Of a DNA stretch of 13,296 bases, positions 1-6,027 are shown in pieces. A program made the translations under genes and the position numbers. The stretch covers positions 1 to 13,296 of the forward strand of contig JBIQLO010000104.1 in the NCBI GenBank assembly GCA_044464175.1, given 5' to 3'. Source of the DNA: JBIQLO01 sp044464175 (GTDB lineage Bacteria > Planctomycetota > Phycisphaerae > Tepidisphaerales > Tepidisphaeraceae). How positions within the stretch are numbered: the first letter of the stretch is position 1; each line of letters opens with the position of its first letter. The notes beneath the pieces are model-generated. The model made no database searches and was not told where the DNA came from. It worked only from the letters and a program-made list of their open reading frames with translations.

Positions 1-112
1 GGAGGTGTTCAGTGGGGAGTGGAACGGGTAGGGGCAAGCGGTGTTTTCAATGCGTGCGGGTGGCGCCTTGGCGTCAATTTTCCTCGGGGAATCCATAGGC
101 CGGAAGGCCGCA

Positions 113-259
113 CTACGGGAGATGCAGCGGCGGCGGTTGGGGCGGGCATTGTTTGCGGATTTCCAAGGCCAGTTTTAATTCGAGGGCGTTCAAGGGGCGT
201 TTCTGGATGCGGGCGATGTCTTCGGGGCGGAGGTAGCCGATTTGCTTCAGGTATTGGCT
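113..259 (-). pseudogene. Open C-terminal tail (48 codons) without its own start, in frame after a stop
   Basis: Directly after the TAA stop (260-262) of the upstream minus-strand gene, the same frame stays open for 48 codons and ends at a TAG (113-115). The peptide begins SQYLKQIGYLRPEDIARI. It continues as a charged, helix-prone stretch (around ALELKLALEIRKQ) and ends in a proline-rich tail. About 36 of 48 third positions are G or C, which matches the surrounding genome and not the AT-richer gene before it. There is no ATG, and no ribosome-binding site was found. It could be the surviving 3' end of a resident gene whose front was replaced. It could also be the rest of the upstream protein cut off by a nonsense mutation, or a readthrough extension. 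I do not recognise the family, and chance cannot be excluded. Confidence 0.35.
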
Positions 260-790
260 TTATTTGAGCTGCTGACGGGTTATCAATGCGAGTACGTCAT
301 CCATATTATTGAGATGAATACGTTGTCGTTCCGGTTGTTCACTTAATGCAGTGGCGACGTGACGTCGATGGTGGCTCAGAAGATCGGCGATGGATGCTTC
401 TGGATGGTGGAATGTCAATGATTCCGTTGTCTCAGAATAACCATCCGAAGGGCGGGAAGTGGTGGTAATCAGCTTGCCGTCATCCAATTCCGTGGCAAAA
501 ACCGTTTGCAAATAATTGAACTTCTTTCGCCGCAGCAGGAATTTAAAACGACTAAAACGACTGAATCGTATATGGACAATACTCCCTACAATGAATCCCT
601 GATTGTCCAGATAAAACCGGTTCCAATCTTCAATAACTAGCTCATGGGAAGACAAATTTGTGAAGTCGCCCAATACACGAAAGCCTTCATGTTCCAGAAC
701 ATTGGCAAGTTTTTCTAAAAAAAGTTCGTCCACGACTTTTATGTCTCTGGTCTGCAACTGCTTCCATTGGGGAGAAGTGGTATAAGCCAT
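260..790 (-). CDS. Hypothetical protein, 176 aa, lower GC than its neighbours
   Basis: I do not recognise this family. The protein has no signal peptide or membrane segment. It is rich in charged and aromatic residues, with predicted helices near residues 20-36 (DELFLEKLANVLEHEG) and 132-150. A basic, aromatic segment lies at 74-93, where RFSRFSRFKF reflects a small AAACGACT direct repeat. A histidine cluster (HHP, SHHRRH) lies at 128-144. ATG at 788-790 is the only early methionine; no Shine-Dalgarno sequence precedes it. The gene begins 48 nt after the clpB stop, beyond a hairpin, on the same strand and in the same frame. Codon use is clearly AT-richer than in clpB or any other gene here (many TTT, AAT, GAA, GTA and ATT codons), which suggests recent acquisition. 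The low GC and long coherent frame argue that it is real rather than a high-GC shadow frame. Confidence 0.6.
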   Translation of the reverse strand: MAYTTSPQWKQLQTRDIKVVDELFLEKLANVLEHEGFRVLGDFTNLSSHELVIEDWNRFYLDNQGFIVGSIVHIRFSRFSRFKFLLRRKKFNYLQTVFATELDDGKLITTTSRPSDGYSETTESLTFHHPEASIADLLSHHRRHVATALSEQPERQRIHLNNMDDVLALITRQQLK

Positions 791-819
791 TTGGGCATGG
801 TTTGAGCGGCGGCGTAACC

Positions 820-839
820 GGGTCCGCTGAAGCGGACCC
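820..839 (-). terminator. Hairpin at the 3' end of clpB
   Basis: GGGTCCGCT (820-828) is perfectly complementary to AGCGGACCC (831-839), giving a GC-rich stem of 8-9 bp with a tiny loop. The stem begins at the last base of the clpB stop codon. No T-run follows on the minus strand, so it may act as an mRNA 3' stabiliser or a weak terminator rather than a classical intrinsic terminator. Confidence 0.5.
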
Positions 840-3427
840 TACTTGGTGAAGGTGAAATCGTGTTTGGCCGGGTCGATGTCGACGTGGATGGTGTCGCCTT
901 CGGCGAAGTCGCCGTCGAGGATGCGGGAGGCCAGGGGGTTTTCGATGCGCTGCTGGATGACGCGCTTGAGGGGGCGGGCGCCGTAGGTGGGGTCGTACCC
1001 TTCCTCGCCCAAGAGCTTCTTGGCTTCATCGCTCAGTTCGAGTTGCAGGCCGCGGGTGGCCAGGCGCTTGCGGAGATAGTCCAGCTGCACATCGACGATC
1101 TTATTAAGCTGCTCGCGGCTGAGGGTGTGGAAGAGGATCACCTCGTCGATGCGGTTGAGGAATTCGGGGCGGAAATGCGCTTTCAATAATTCCTTCACCT
1201 GGGCCTCGACTTCCCACTGGGGGGCCTCCTGGGAGGCGAGTTTCTGGATTTCGGATGAGCCGATGTTGCTGGTCATGACGATGACGGTGTTCTTGAAGTT
1301 GACCGTGCGCCCCTGGCCGTCGGTGAGCCGGCCATCGTCCAGCACCTGAAGCAGGACGTTGAAGACGTCGCGGTGGGCCTTTTCCACTTCGTCAAAGAGG
1401 ATGACGGCGTAGGGGCGGCGGCGGACGGCCTCGGTGAGGCGGCCGCCCTCCTCGTAGCCGACGTAGCCGGGAGGCGCGCCGATGAGACGGGCGACGGAGT
1501 GCTGCTCCATGAACTCGCTCATGTCGATGCGGACCATGGCGTTTTCATCGTCGAACAAGAAGGCGGCCAGGGCCTTGCACAATTCGGTCTTGCCGACGCC
1601 GGTGGGGCCCAGGAACATGAAGCTGCCGATGGGGCGGTTGGGATCGCTCAGGCCGGCGCGGCTGCGGCGCACGGCATTGGAAACGGCGCGGACGGCATCC
1701 TCCTGGCCGATGACGCGGCGGGCCAGGCGTTCCTCCATCTTCATCAGTTTTTCGCGTTCTCCCTCAAGCATCCGGCTGACGGGGACGCCGGTCCAGCGGG
1801 AGACGACTTCGGCGATTTCATCGGCCGTGACTTCATCCTTCACGAGCGAATCGCCGGCGGTCTGCATTTCGCGCAGCTTCTTTTCCGCTTCGTCGAGCTT
1901 CGTTTTCAGGTCGCGCATCTCGCCGTACTGGATGCGGGCGGCGGCTTCCCAGTTTCCCTGGCGCTGGGCCTGCTCCAGTTCCACCTGCTTTTGCTCCAGT
2001 TGCTCGTTGAGCTTTTTCACCGCGTCGATGGTCCCCTTTTCGTTTTCCCATCGGGCGGTGAGTTGGGTGTTTTTCTCCTGCAGGTCGGCCAGTTCCTTTT
2101 CGGCTTTTTCCGCCTGCTTTTTGCTGGCTTCATCCTTCTCCTTGCGCAAGGCCTCCAGTTCGATCTGGAGCTGCATGATGCGGCGGCGGATTTCATCCAG
2201 CTCGGCGGGCATGGAGTCGTTTTCGATGCGCAGGCGGCTGGCGGCCTCGTCGATGAGGTCGATGGCCTTGTCGGGGAGGAATCGCTCGGTGATGTAGCGG
2301 TCGGAGAGGACGGCGGCCGAGACAATGGCCGAGTCGGTGATGCGGACGCCGTGATGGGTTTCGTAGCGGGGCTTGAGGCCGCGCAGGATAGCGATGGTGT
2401 CTTCGACGCTGGGCTGGCCGACGATGATGGGCTGGAAGCGGCGCTCCAGGGCGGCATCCTTTTCAATGTGCTTGCGGTATTCATCGAGCGTGGTCGCGCC
2501 GATGGTGCGCAGTTCGCCCCGGGCCAGGGCGGGTTTGAGGAGGTTGCCGGCATCCATCGCCCCCTCGGCGGCCCCGGCGCCGACGACGGTGTGAAGTTCG
2601 TCGATGAAGAGGATGATCTGCCCGTCGCTGTCGGTGACCTCCTTGATGACGGCCTTCAAACGGTCCTCAAATTCGCCGCGGAACTTGGCCCCGGCGATGA
2701 GCGCGCCCATGTCCAGGGCGACGATGCGTTTGTTGGCCAGGACGGCGGGGACATCGCCGTTGAGCATGCGGATGGCCAGTCCCTCGACGATGGCGGTCTT
2801 GCCGACGCCGGGCTCGCCGATGAGGACGGGGTTGTTCTTGGTGCGGCGGGAGAGGACCTGCATGGTGCGGCGGATTTCCTCATCTCGGCCGATGACGGGG
2901 TCGATTTTGCCCTGGCGGGCCATTTCGACCAGGTCCCGGCCGTAGCGCTGGAGGGCCTGGTATTTGTCTTCGGGGTTCTGGTCGGTGACGCGCTGGCCGC
3001 CGCGCACGTCCTTCAGGGCGGCGAGGATGGCGTTGTGGTCGATCTGGTTGGCGGCGAGGATGTCGCGGGCCTCGCTTTTGACCTGAGCCAACGCCAGGAG
3101 GAGGTGCTCGGTGGAGACGTATTCATCCTTGAGGCGGTCGGCCTCCTTCTGGGCATTGTTGAAGACATCCTGCGTGGCGCGGTTCATGCCCAGTTGCGTG
3201 CCGGTGGCTTTGGGCAGGCGGTCCAGATCGGCCTCGACGCGGGCGGCGACCTGGGCGACATTGGCCCCCAGCTTCTGAAGCAGGGGGCGGACGACCCCCT
3301 CGGTCTCGGCCAACAGAGCGGCCAGGACGTGAAGGGGAAGGATTTCGCTATGGTCCTGGCGCTGGGCGATTTCCTGGGCGCGGGAGACGGCTTCCTGGGC
3401 TTTGATGGTGAATTTATCGAATCGCAT
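839..3427 (-). CDS. clpB: ATP-dependent disaggregase/chaperone ClpB
   Basis: This cytoplasmic Hsp100 AAA+ hexamer threads aggregated proteins through its pore, normally with DnaK/DnaJ/GrpE. At 862 aa it is full length for the family. The Clp N-domain spans about residues 1-145. NBD1 has Walker A GEPGVGKT at 204-211, Walker B ILFIDE at 272-277, pore loop KFRGEFE at about 248-254 and the arginine pair in ALERRFQ near 326-332. The coiled-coil M domain, about 400-530, is rich in E, K and Q and separates ClpB from ClpA/ClpC. NBD2 has Walker A GPTGVGKT at 607-614, Walker B VILFDE at 675-680, pore loop GYVGYEEGG at 654-662 and the sensor-2 motif GARPLKR near 816-822. No ClpP-binding loop is evident. 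The start is ATG at 3425-3427, preceded by GAGGAA (plus-strand 3437-3442) with 9-nt spacing. It is divergent from tRNA-Gly. The first pore loop carries Phe where Tyr is usual, which keeps the aromatic grip. Confidence 0.98.
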   Translation of the reverse strand: MRFDKFTIKAQEAVSRAQEIAQRQDHSEILPLHVLAALLAETEGVVRPLLQKLGANVAQVAARVEADLDRLPKATGTQLGMNRATQDVFNNAQKEADRLKDEYVSTEHLLLALAQVKSEARDILAANQIDHNAILAALKDVRGGQRVTDQNPEDKYQALQRYGRDLVEMARQGKIDPVIGRDEEIRRTMQVLSRRTKNNPVLIGEPGVGKTAIVEGLAIRMLNGDVPAVLANKRIVALDMGALIAGAKFRGEFEDRLKAVIKEVTDSDGQIILFIDELHTVVGAGAAEGAMDAGNLLKPALARGELRTIGATTLDEYRKHIEKDAALERRFQPIIVGQPSVEDTIAILRGLKPRYETHHGVRITDSAIVSAAVLSDRYITERFLPDKAIDLIDEAASRLRIENDSMPAELDEIRRRIMQLQIELEALRKEKDEASKKQAEKAEKELADLQEKNTQLTARWENEKGTIDAVKKLNEQLEQKQVELEQAQRQGNWEAAARIQYGEMRDLKTKLDEAEKKLREMQTAGDSLVKDEVTADEIAEVVSRWTGVPVSRMLEGEREKLMKMEERLARRVIGQEDAVRAVSNAVRRSRAGLSDPNRPIGSFMFLGPTGVGKTELCKALAAFLFDDENAMVRIDMSEFMEQHSVARLIGAPPGYVGYEEGGRLTEAVRRRPYAVILFDEVEKAHRDVFNVLLQVLDDGRLTDGQGRTVNFKNTVIVMTSNIGSSEIQKLASQEAPQWEVEAQVKELLKAHFRPEFLNRIDEVILFHTLSREQLNKIVDVQLDYLRKRLATRGLQLELSDEAKKLLGEEGYDPTYGARPLKRVIQQRIENPLASRILDGDFAEGDTIHVDIDPAKHDFTFTK

Positions 3428-3455
3428 ATGAACTGGTTCCTCGTTGTGTGTCTGT

Positions 3456-3480
3456 AATGCGTTTTACGCAAAGAAGTATA
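3456..3480 (-). promoter_or_regulatory. Possible clpB -10 element and leader palindrome
   Basis: On the minus strand TATACT (plus-strand 3475-3480) is a good -10 hexamer 47 nt upstream of the clpB ATG. The hexamer at the expected -35 distance (CCCCCA) does not match, so an activator or an alternative sigma factor may be needed. Just downstream, TGCGT-TTT-ACGCA (about 3457-3469) is a short inverted repeat in the predicted leader and could be a small operator. No CIRCE element is present. Confidence 0.3.
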
Positions 3481-3511
3481 GGCGGACAATGGGAGAATGG
3501 GGGTGCCGGGC

Positions 3512-3540
3512 TTGATTTGGGCGGCTGAGCGGGTATCAAT
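3512..3540 (+). promoter_or_regulatory. Sigma70-like promoter for tRNA-Gly
   Basis: TTGATT (3512-3517) and TATCAA (3534-3539) are separated by 16 nt. The predicted start, near 3546, lies only a few bases before the mature tRNA 5' end at 3551, so the 5' leader would be very short. Confidence 0.5.
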
Positions 3541-3550
3541 AGGGGAAGTT

Positions 3551-3623
3551 GCGGGCGTAACTCAATTGGCAGAGTGCAGGCTTTCCAAGCCTGACGTTGA
3601 GGGTTCGACTCCCTTCGCCCGCT
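3551..3623 (+). tRNA. tRNA-Gly (anticodon UCC)
   Basis: A full cloverleaf can be drawn. The acceptor stem is GCGGGCG (3551-3557) with CGCCCGC (3616-3622). The D stem is ACTC/GAGT. The anticodon stem CAGGC/GCCTG holds loop TTTCCAA (3582-3588), so the anticodon is TCC at 3584-3586. The variable loop has 5 nt. The T stem GAGGG/CCCTT holds loop TTCGACT. The discriminator base is T (3623), as expected for bacterial tRNA-Gly. CCA is not encoded and must be added after transcription. A run of five T (3623-3627) follows directly and may help end transcription. It reads GGA and GGG codons. Confidence 0.96.
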
Positions 3624-3663
3624 TTTTGGGGAGGCCATCTGCTGCCTTGGGGTGAAAAAGGTG

Positions 3664-3669
3664 TACAAT
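3664..3669 (+). promoter_or_regulatory. -10 element placing the start site at the next gene's ATG
   Basis: TACAAT (3664-3669) matches the -10 consensus at 5 of 6 positions. It ends 6 nt before ATG 3676, so a normal start site would fall on or next to the A of ATG and give a leaderless mRNA. No convincing -35 is seen at 16-18 nt spacing. Transcription from the tRNA promoter could also reach this gene. Confidence 0.4.
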
Positions 3670-3675
3670 GGGGGC

Positions 3676-3954
3676 ATGAGCGAAGGTACCCACAGCTATT
3701 ATGATTGGCAGGTTTCCACGCTGATGCTGGCGTACGATGTGGTGGAGCCGATTGACCGGGATGATTCCCTGCGGCAAAACCAGCGGCAGGAGGCGGTGGA
3801 GAAGGAATTGCAGAAGATGGTGCATGAGGTGATTCCCGAGGAGTATCGCAAGAATCCGGAGCGGGAATTTCCGCCGCAGGTGGTGATGCTGCTGACGCGG
3901 GCGGTGCTGGAGCGGGCGGCGCGGATCGTGGGCCTGTTGGGAGCGGGGACATGA
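3676..3954 (+). CDS. Conserved-looking hypothetical protein, 92 aa, overlapping ribH
   Basis: I do not recognise this family. It is a small, soluble, mostly helical protein with an aromatic N-terminus (SYYDWQ, residues 7-12). A charged, glutamine-rich helix lies about 31-52, a proline-containing linker about 53-68, and a hydrophobic C-terminal helix at 69-89 (VVMLLTRAVLERAARIVGLL). There is no signal peptide. ATG 3676 is chosen over the in-frame GTG at 3652 because the -10 element TACAAT lies between them. Its stop overlaps the ribH start by 4 bp (ATGA, 3951-3954), so the two are translationally coupled. The coupling suggests a role tied to riboflavin synthesis or simply co-expression; no function can be assigned from sequence. 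Confidence 0.75.
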   Translation: MSEGTHSYYDWQVSTLMLAYDVVEPIDRDDSLRQNQRQEAVEKELQKMVHEVIPEEYRKNPEREFPPQVVMLLTRAVLERAARIVGLLGAGT

Positions 3955-4436
3955 GCGGGGAAATACCGACTTTTTCAGGAGGCAGGATCTCGGCCGCGGC
4001 GCGGATTGCCGTGGTGGCGGCGCGGTTCAACGCCTCGATCGTGGAGGAACTGCTCTCGGGCTGCCTGGTGCGGCTGGCGGACCTGGGGCTTGGGTGCGAG
4101 CGCGTCACCGTCCTGCGGGTGCCGGGGGCGTTTGAGCTGCCGACGGCGGCCAAGGGGGCGGTGGCCACGGGGCGATACGCGGCGGTGATCTGCCTGGGGT
4201 GCGTCATCCGGGGGGAGACCGCGCATTTCGAGCTGGTGGCCGGGGAGTGCGCCCGGGGCATTCAGCAGGTGGCGGTGACGGCAGGGGTGCCGGTGATTTT
4301 CGGGGTGCTGGCAACCGATACGCGGGAGCAGGCATTGGAGCGGACCGGAGGGCGGCACGGGCACGCGGGGCGGCAGGCGGCGGAGGCGGCGGTGGAGATG
4401 GTGGGGGTGATGGAGCAACTGCAGGATGAAGGCTGA
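3951..4436 (+). CDS. ribH: 6,7-dimethyl-8-ribityllumazine synthase
   Basis: RibH condenses 5-amino-6-ribitylaminouracil with 3,4-dihydroxy-2-butanone 4-phosphate to give 6,7-dimethyl-8-ribityllumazine, the penultimate step of riboflavin synthesis, in the cytoplasm. At 161 aa it is the usual length. Family motifs in order are RFN at 25-27, VPGAFELP at 57-64, LGCVIRGET at 82-90 followed by the catalytic-type histidine in AHFE (H92), and FGVLATDT at 117-124. After these comes EQALERTG, whose arginine (R131) corresponds to the phosphate-binding position, and then the C-terminal helix EAAVEMV. A ribosome-binding sequence GGAG (3940-3943) lies 7 nt upstream of ATG, inside the preceding gene, with which ribH overlaps by 4 bp. 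An intrinsic terminator follows 5 nt after its stop. Confidence 0.95.
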   Translation: MSGEIPTFSGGRISAAARIAVVAARFNASIVEELLSGCLVRLADLGLGCERVTVLRVPGAFELPTAAKGAVATGRYAAVICLGCVIRGETAHFELVAGECARGIQQVAVTAGVPVIFGVLATDTREQALERTGGRHGHAGRQAAEAAVEMVGVMEQLQDEG

Positions 4437-4441
4437 GACCG

Positions 4442-4465
4442 GGGCGGTGGGGCCCGCCCTTTTTT
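4442..4465 (+). terminator. Intrinsic terminator or attenuator between ribH and nusB
   Basis: GGGCGG (4442-4447) pairs with CCGCCC (4454-4459) around a 6-nt loop and is followed by six T (4460-4465), the textbook shape of a Rho-independent terminator. It lies just after the ribH stop and 16 nt before the nusB ATG. I see no promoter between it and nusB, so nusB and ftsY may depend on readthrough. Confidence 0.75.
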
Positions 4466-4481
4466 CTCTCCGTGCCCAACC

Positions 4482-4946
4482 ATGACCAAGAAACGAAAAA
4501 GCCGGGAATTGGCGATGCAGGTGCTGTTTCTGTGGGACACGCAGGGTCAGGCGGACCTGGACAGCGCGCGGCAGGTGATTACCGATTCGCGGGCCGAGGC
4601 CGCAGCGCAGGCCACCGCGCTGGAGATGGCGCAGGGGGCGTGGGGGGGGCGGGAGACGGCCGACCAGTGGATGGAGCGTCTGGCGCCGCAGTGGCCGCCG
4701 CGCCGGCAGCCGGGGGTGGACCGGAACGTGCTGCGGCTGGCGATCTGGGAGTTGACCAACACGCCGACGCCGCCGAAGGTGGTGATTGACGAGGCGATTG
4801 AGCTGGCCAAGGCGTTTTCGACCGAGCAGAGCGCGGCGTTCGTGAACGGAGTGCTGGACGCCGTTTTGAAGGAACATCAGTTGTTGACGGCCGAGCATCG
4901 GCCGGGCGGGGCGTCGGGCGAGGGACCAGCAACCAACAGTGAATGA
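4482..4946 (+). CDS. nusB: Transcription antitermination factor NusB
   Basis: NusB binds boxA RNA together with S10 (NusE) and, with other Nus factors, lets RNA polymerase read through rRNA operons. It is a cytoplasmic all-helical protein. The 154-aa sequence shows the N-terminal SRELAMQVLFLWD (8-20), the central VDRNVLRLAIWEL (79-91), and the signature KVVIDEAIELAKAF (99-112) followed by FVNGVLDAVLK (120-130). The last 20 residues form a Gly/Pro-rich tail not typical of the core fold. No Shine-Dalgarno sequence precedes ATG 4482; the short leader after the terminator is CTCTCCGTGCCCAACC. The gene sits between ribH and ftsY, and ribH-nusB adjacency is widespread in bacteria. Its stop is 3 nt before the ftsY start. 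Confidence 0.93.
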   Translation: MTKKRKSRELAMQVLFLWDTQGQADLDSARQVITDSRAEAAAQATALEMAQGAWGGRETADQWMERLAPQWPPRRQPGVDRNVLRLAIWELTNTPTPPKVVIDEAIELAKAFSTEQSAAFVNGVLDAVLKEHQLLTAEHRPGGASGEGPATNSE

Positions 4947-4949
4947 CCC

Positions 4950-5891
4950 ATGCGATTCTTTTCCAAATCCATCGACAAGCTCAAAGGCGCGCTGCGCAAG
5001 ACAGCGCAGGTGCTCAACACGGACGTGCGGACGCTGTTCGTGCCGGGGCGGCAGATCAACGAGCAGTTCCTGGTGGAGCTGGAGGAGAAGTTCCTGCAGG
5101 CGGACATGGGGGTGAAGAACGTGGAGAAGCTGGTGGGGGAATTGCGCGAGCGGTGGCGGCTGGGAAAGATCAAAAACGCCGAGGACTGCCTGCGCGTCAT
5201 CCGTGAGTCGCTCCTGGAAAATTGGCCGCAGCAGGACCGGGAGCTGCATCTGCAGCCGCAGGGCCCGACGGTGATCCTGGTGGCGGGGATCAACGGGGCG
5301 GGCAAGACGACCAGCATCGCCAAGCTGGCGTGGCTGCTGAAGGAGCGGATGGGCAAGACGGTGATGCTGGCGGCGGGGGACACGTTCCGGGCGGCGGCGG
5401 TGGATCAATTGACCATCTGGTCGCAGCGGCTGGGGGTGGAGATCGTCAAGCACCGGATGGGGGCCGATCCGGCCGCCGTCGCCTACGACGCCTGCGAGGC
5501 GGCCAAAAGCCGGGGGGTGGATGTGCTGATCGTGGACACGGCCGGGCGGCTGCACACGCAGGAACACCTGATGCGCGAGCTGGGCAAAATCCGGGATGTG
5601 GTGTCCAAGCGGGTCGAGGGGGCGCCGCACGAGGTGCTGCTGGTGCTGGATGCGACGACGGGGCAGAACGCGATCCTGCAGGCGCGGCATTTCACGCAGG
5701 CGATCGGCGTGACGGGGCTGATCCTGGCGAAGCTGGACGGGACGGCCAAGGGGGGCGTGATCCTCTCCATCCGGGACCAGCTAAGCATTCCGGTCAAATT
5801 CATCGGGCTGGGGGAGACGCCGCAGGACATCGAGACGTTCGATCCCGAGCGGTTCGTGAATGCCCTGTTCGGCGAGGAAGCGCCGGCTTGA
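4950..5891 (+). CDS. ftsY: Signal recognition particle receptor FtsY
   Basis: FtsY is the SRP-family GTPase that receives ribosome-SRP complexes at the inner membrane and passes them to SecYEG. The protein is 313 aa, a compact form without the long acidic A domain of E. coli FtsY. The N-terminal basic amphipathic stretch (FFSKSIDKLKGALRKT, 3-18) is likely the membrane-targeting helix. The NG domain has G1 GINGAGKTT at 113-121, DTFRAAAVDQL at 144-154, G3 DTAGR at 196-200, G4 region AKLDGTAKGG at 260-269 and the closing GLGE at 286-289. This pattern separates FtsY from Ffh, and no M domain is present. ATG 4950 follows the nusB stop by 3 nt. No ribosome-binding site lies close by, so translational coupling to nusB is likely. 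Confidence 0.96.
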   Translation: MRFFSKSIDKLKGALRKTAQVLNTDVRTLFVPGRQINEQFLVELEEKFLQADMGVKNVEKLVGELRERWRLGKIKNAEDCLRVIRESLLENWPQQDRELHLQPQGPTVILVAGINGAGKTTSIAKLAWLLKERMGKTVMLAAGDTFRAAAVDQLTIWSQRLGVEIVKHRMGADPAAVAYDACEAAKSRGVDVLIVDTAGRLHTQEHLMRELGKIRDVVSKRVEGAPHEVLLVLDATTGQNAILQARHFTQAIGVTGLILAKLDGTAKGGVILSIRDQLSIPVKFIGLGETPQDIETFDPERFVNALFGEEAPA

Positions 5892-5906
5892 TCCGCCGAA
5901 ATTGTT

Positions 5907-5937
5907 GCCACAGATGTGGCACAGATAGACACAGATG
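5907..5937 (+). repeat. Three CACAGAT repeats with a small palindrome
   Basis: CACAGAT occurs at 5909-5915, 5920-5926 and 5930-5936, spaced 11 and 10 bp, close to one helical turn. The first copy lies in a perfect inverted repeat, GCCACA-GA-TGTGGC (5907-5920). The element sits 16 nt after the ftsY stop and about 53 bp upstream of the next gene's -35 box. It could be a dispersed intergenic repeat, a regulator site or part of a transcript end. Confidence 0.6.
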
Positions 5938-5989
5938 AGGGTCTGGCCATAGCCACAGTTTCTTTCACTGGCGGTTGCGGCTTGGATCG

Positions 5990-6019
5990 TTGGCAGGATC
6001 GGGGGGAGGCGGCTATAAG
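5990..6019 (+). promoter_or_regulatory. Sigma70-like promoter for the GH109-like gene
   Basis: TTGGCA (5990-5995) and TATAAG (6014-6019) are 18 nt apart, each matching consensus at 5 of 6 positions. ATG 6028 begins 8 nt after the -10 box, so the predicted start site (about 6026) leaves a leader of 0-3 nt. There is no room for a ribosome-binding site between them. Confidence 0.65.
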
Positions 6020-6027
6020 AGTCGCTC

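Noticed and set aside
19..267. Plus-strand open frame of 82 aa at the window start
   Set aside because: Gly/Arg-rich composition typical of random high-GC frames, no ribosome-binding site, and it opposes the better-supported minus-strand tail.
1373..3457. 694-aa plus-strand open frame opposite clpB
   Set aside because: It is the antisense of a certain clpB gene; the Gly/Ala/Asp/Val-rich translation comes from high third-position GC.
3428..3550. Sigma32-type heat-shock promoter or CIRCE operator for clpB
   Set aside because: A CCCCATT-like string exists on the minus strand, but no CTTGAAA-type -35 lies at the right distance. The ACTC...GAGT pair resembling CIRCE is the D stem of tRNA-Gly.
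3652..3675. GTG at 3652 as an earlier start for the 92-aa gene
   Set aside because: The -10 box TACAAT lies inside this stretch, and the added residues (MKKVYNGG) have no support.
3975..5690. 571-aa minus-strand open frame opposite ribH, nusB and ftsY
   Set aside because: It spans three recognised genes antisense, has Arg/His/Pro/Leu-rich composition and shows no motif.
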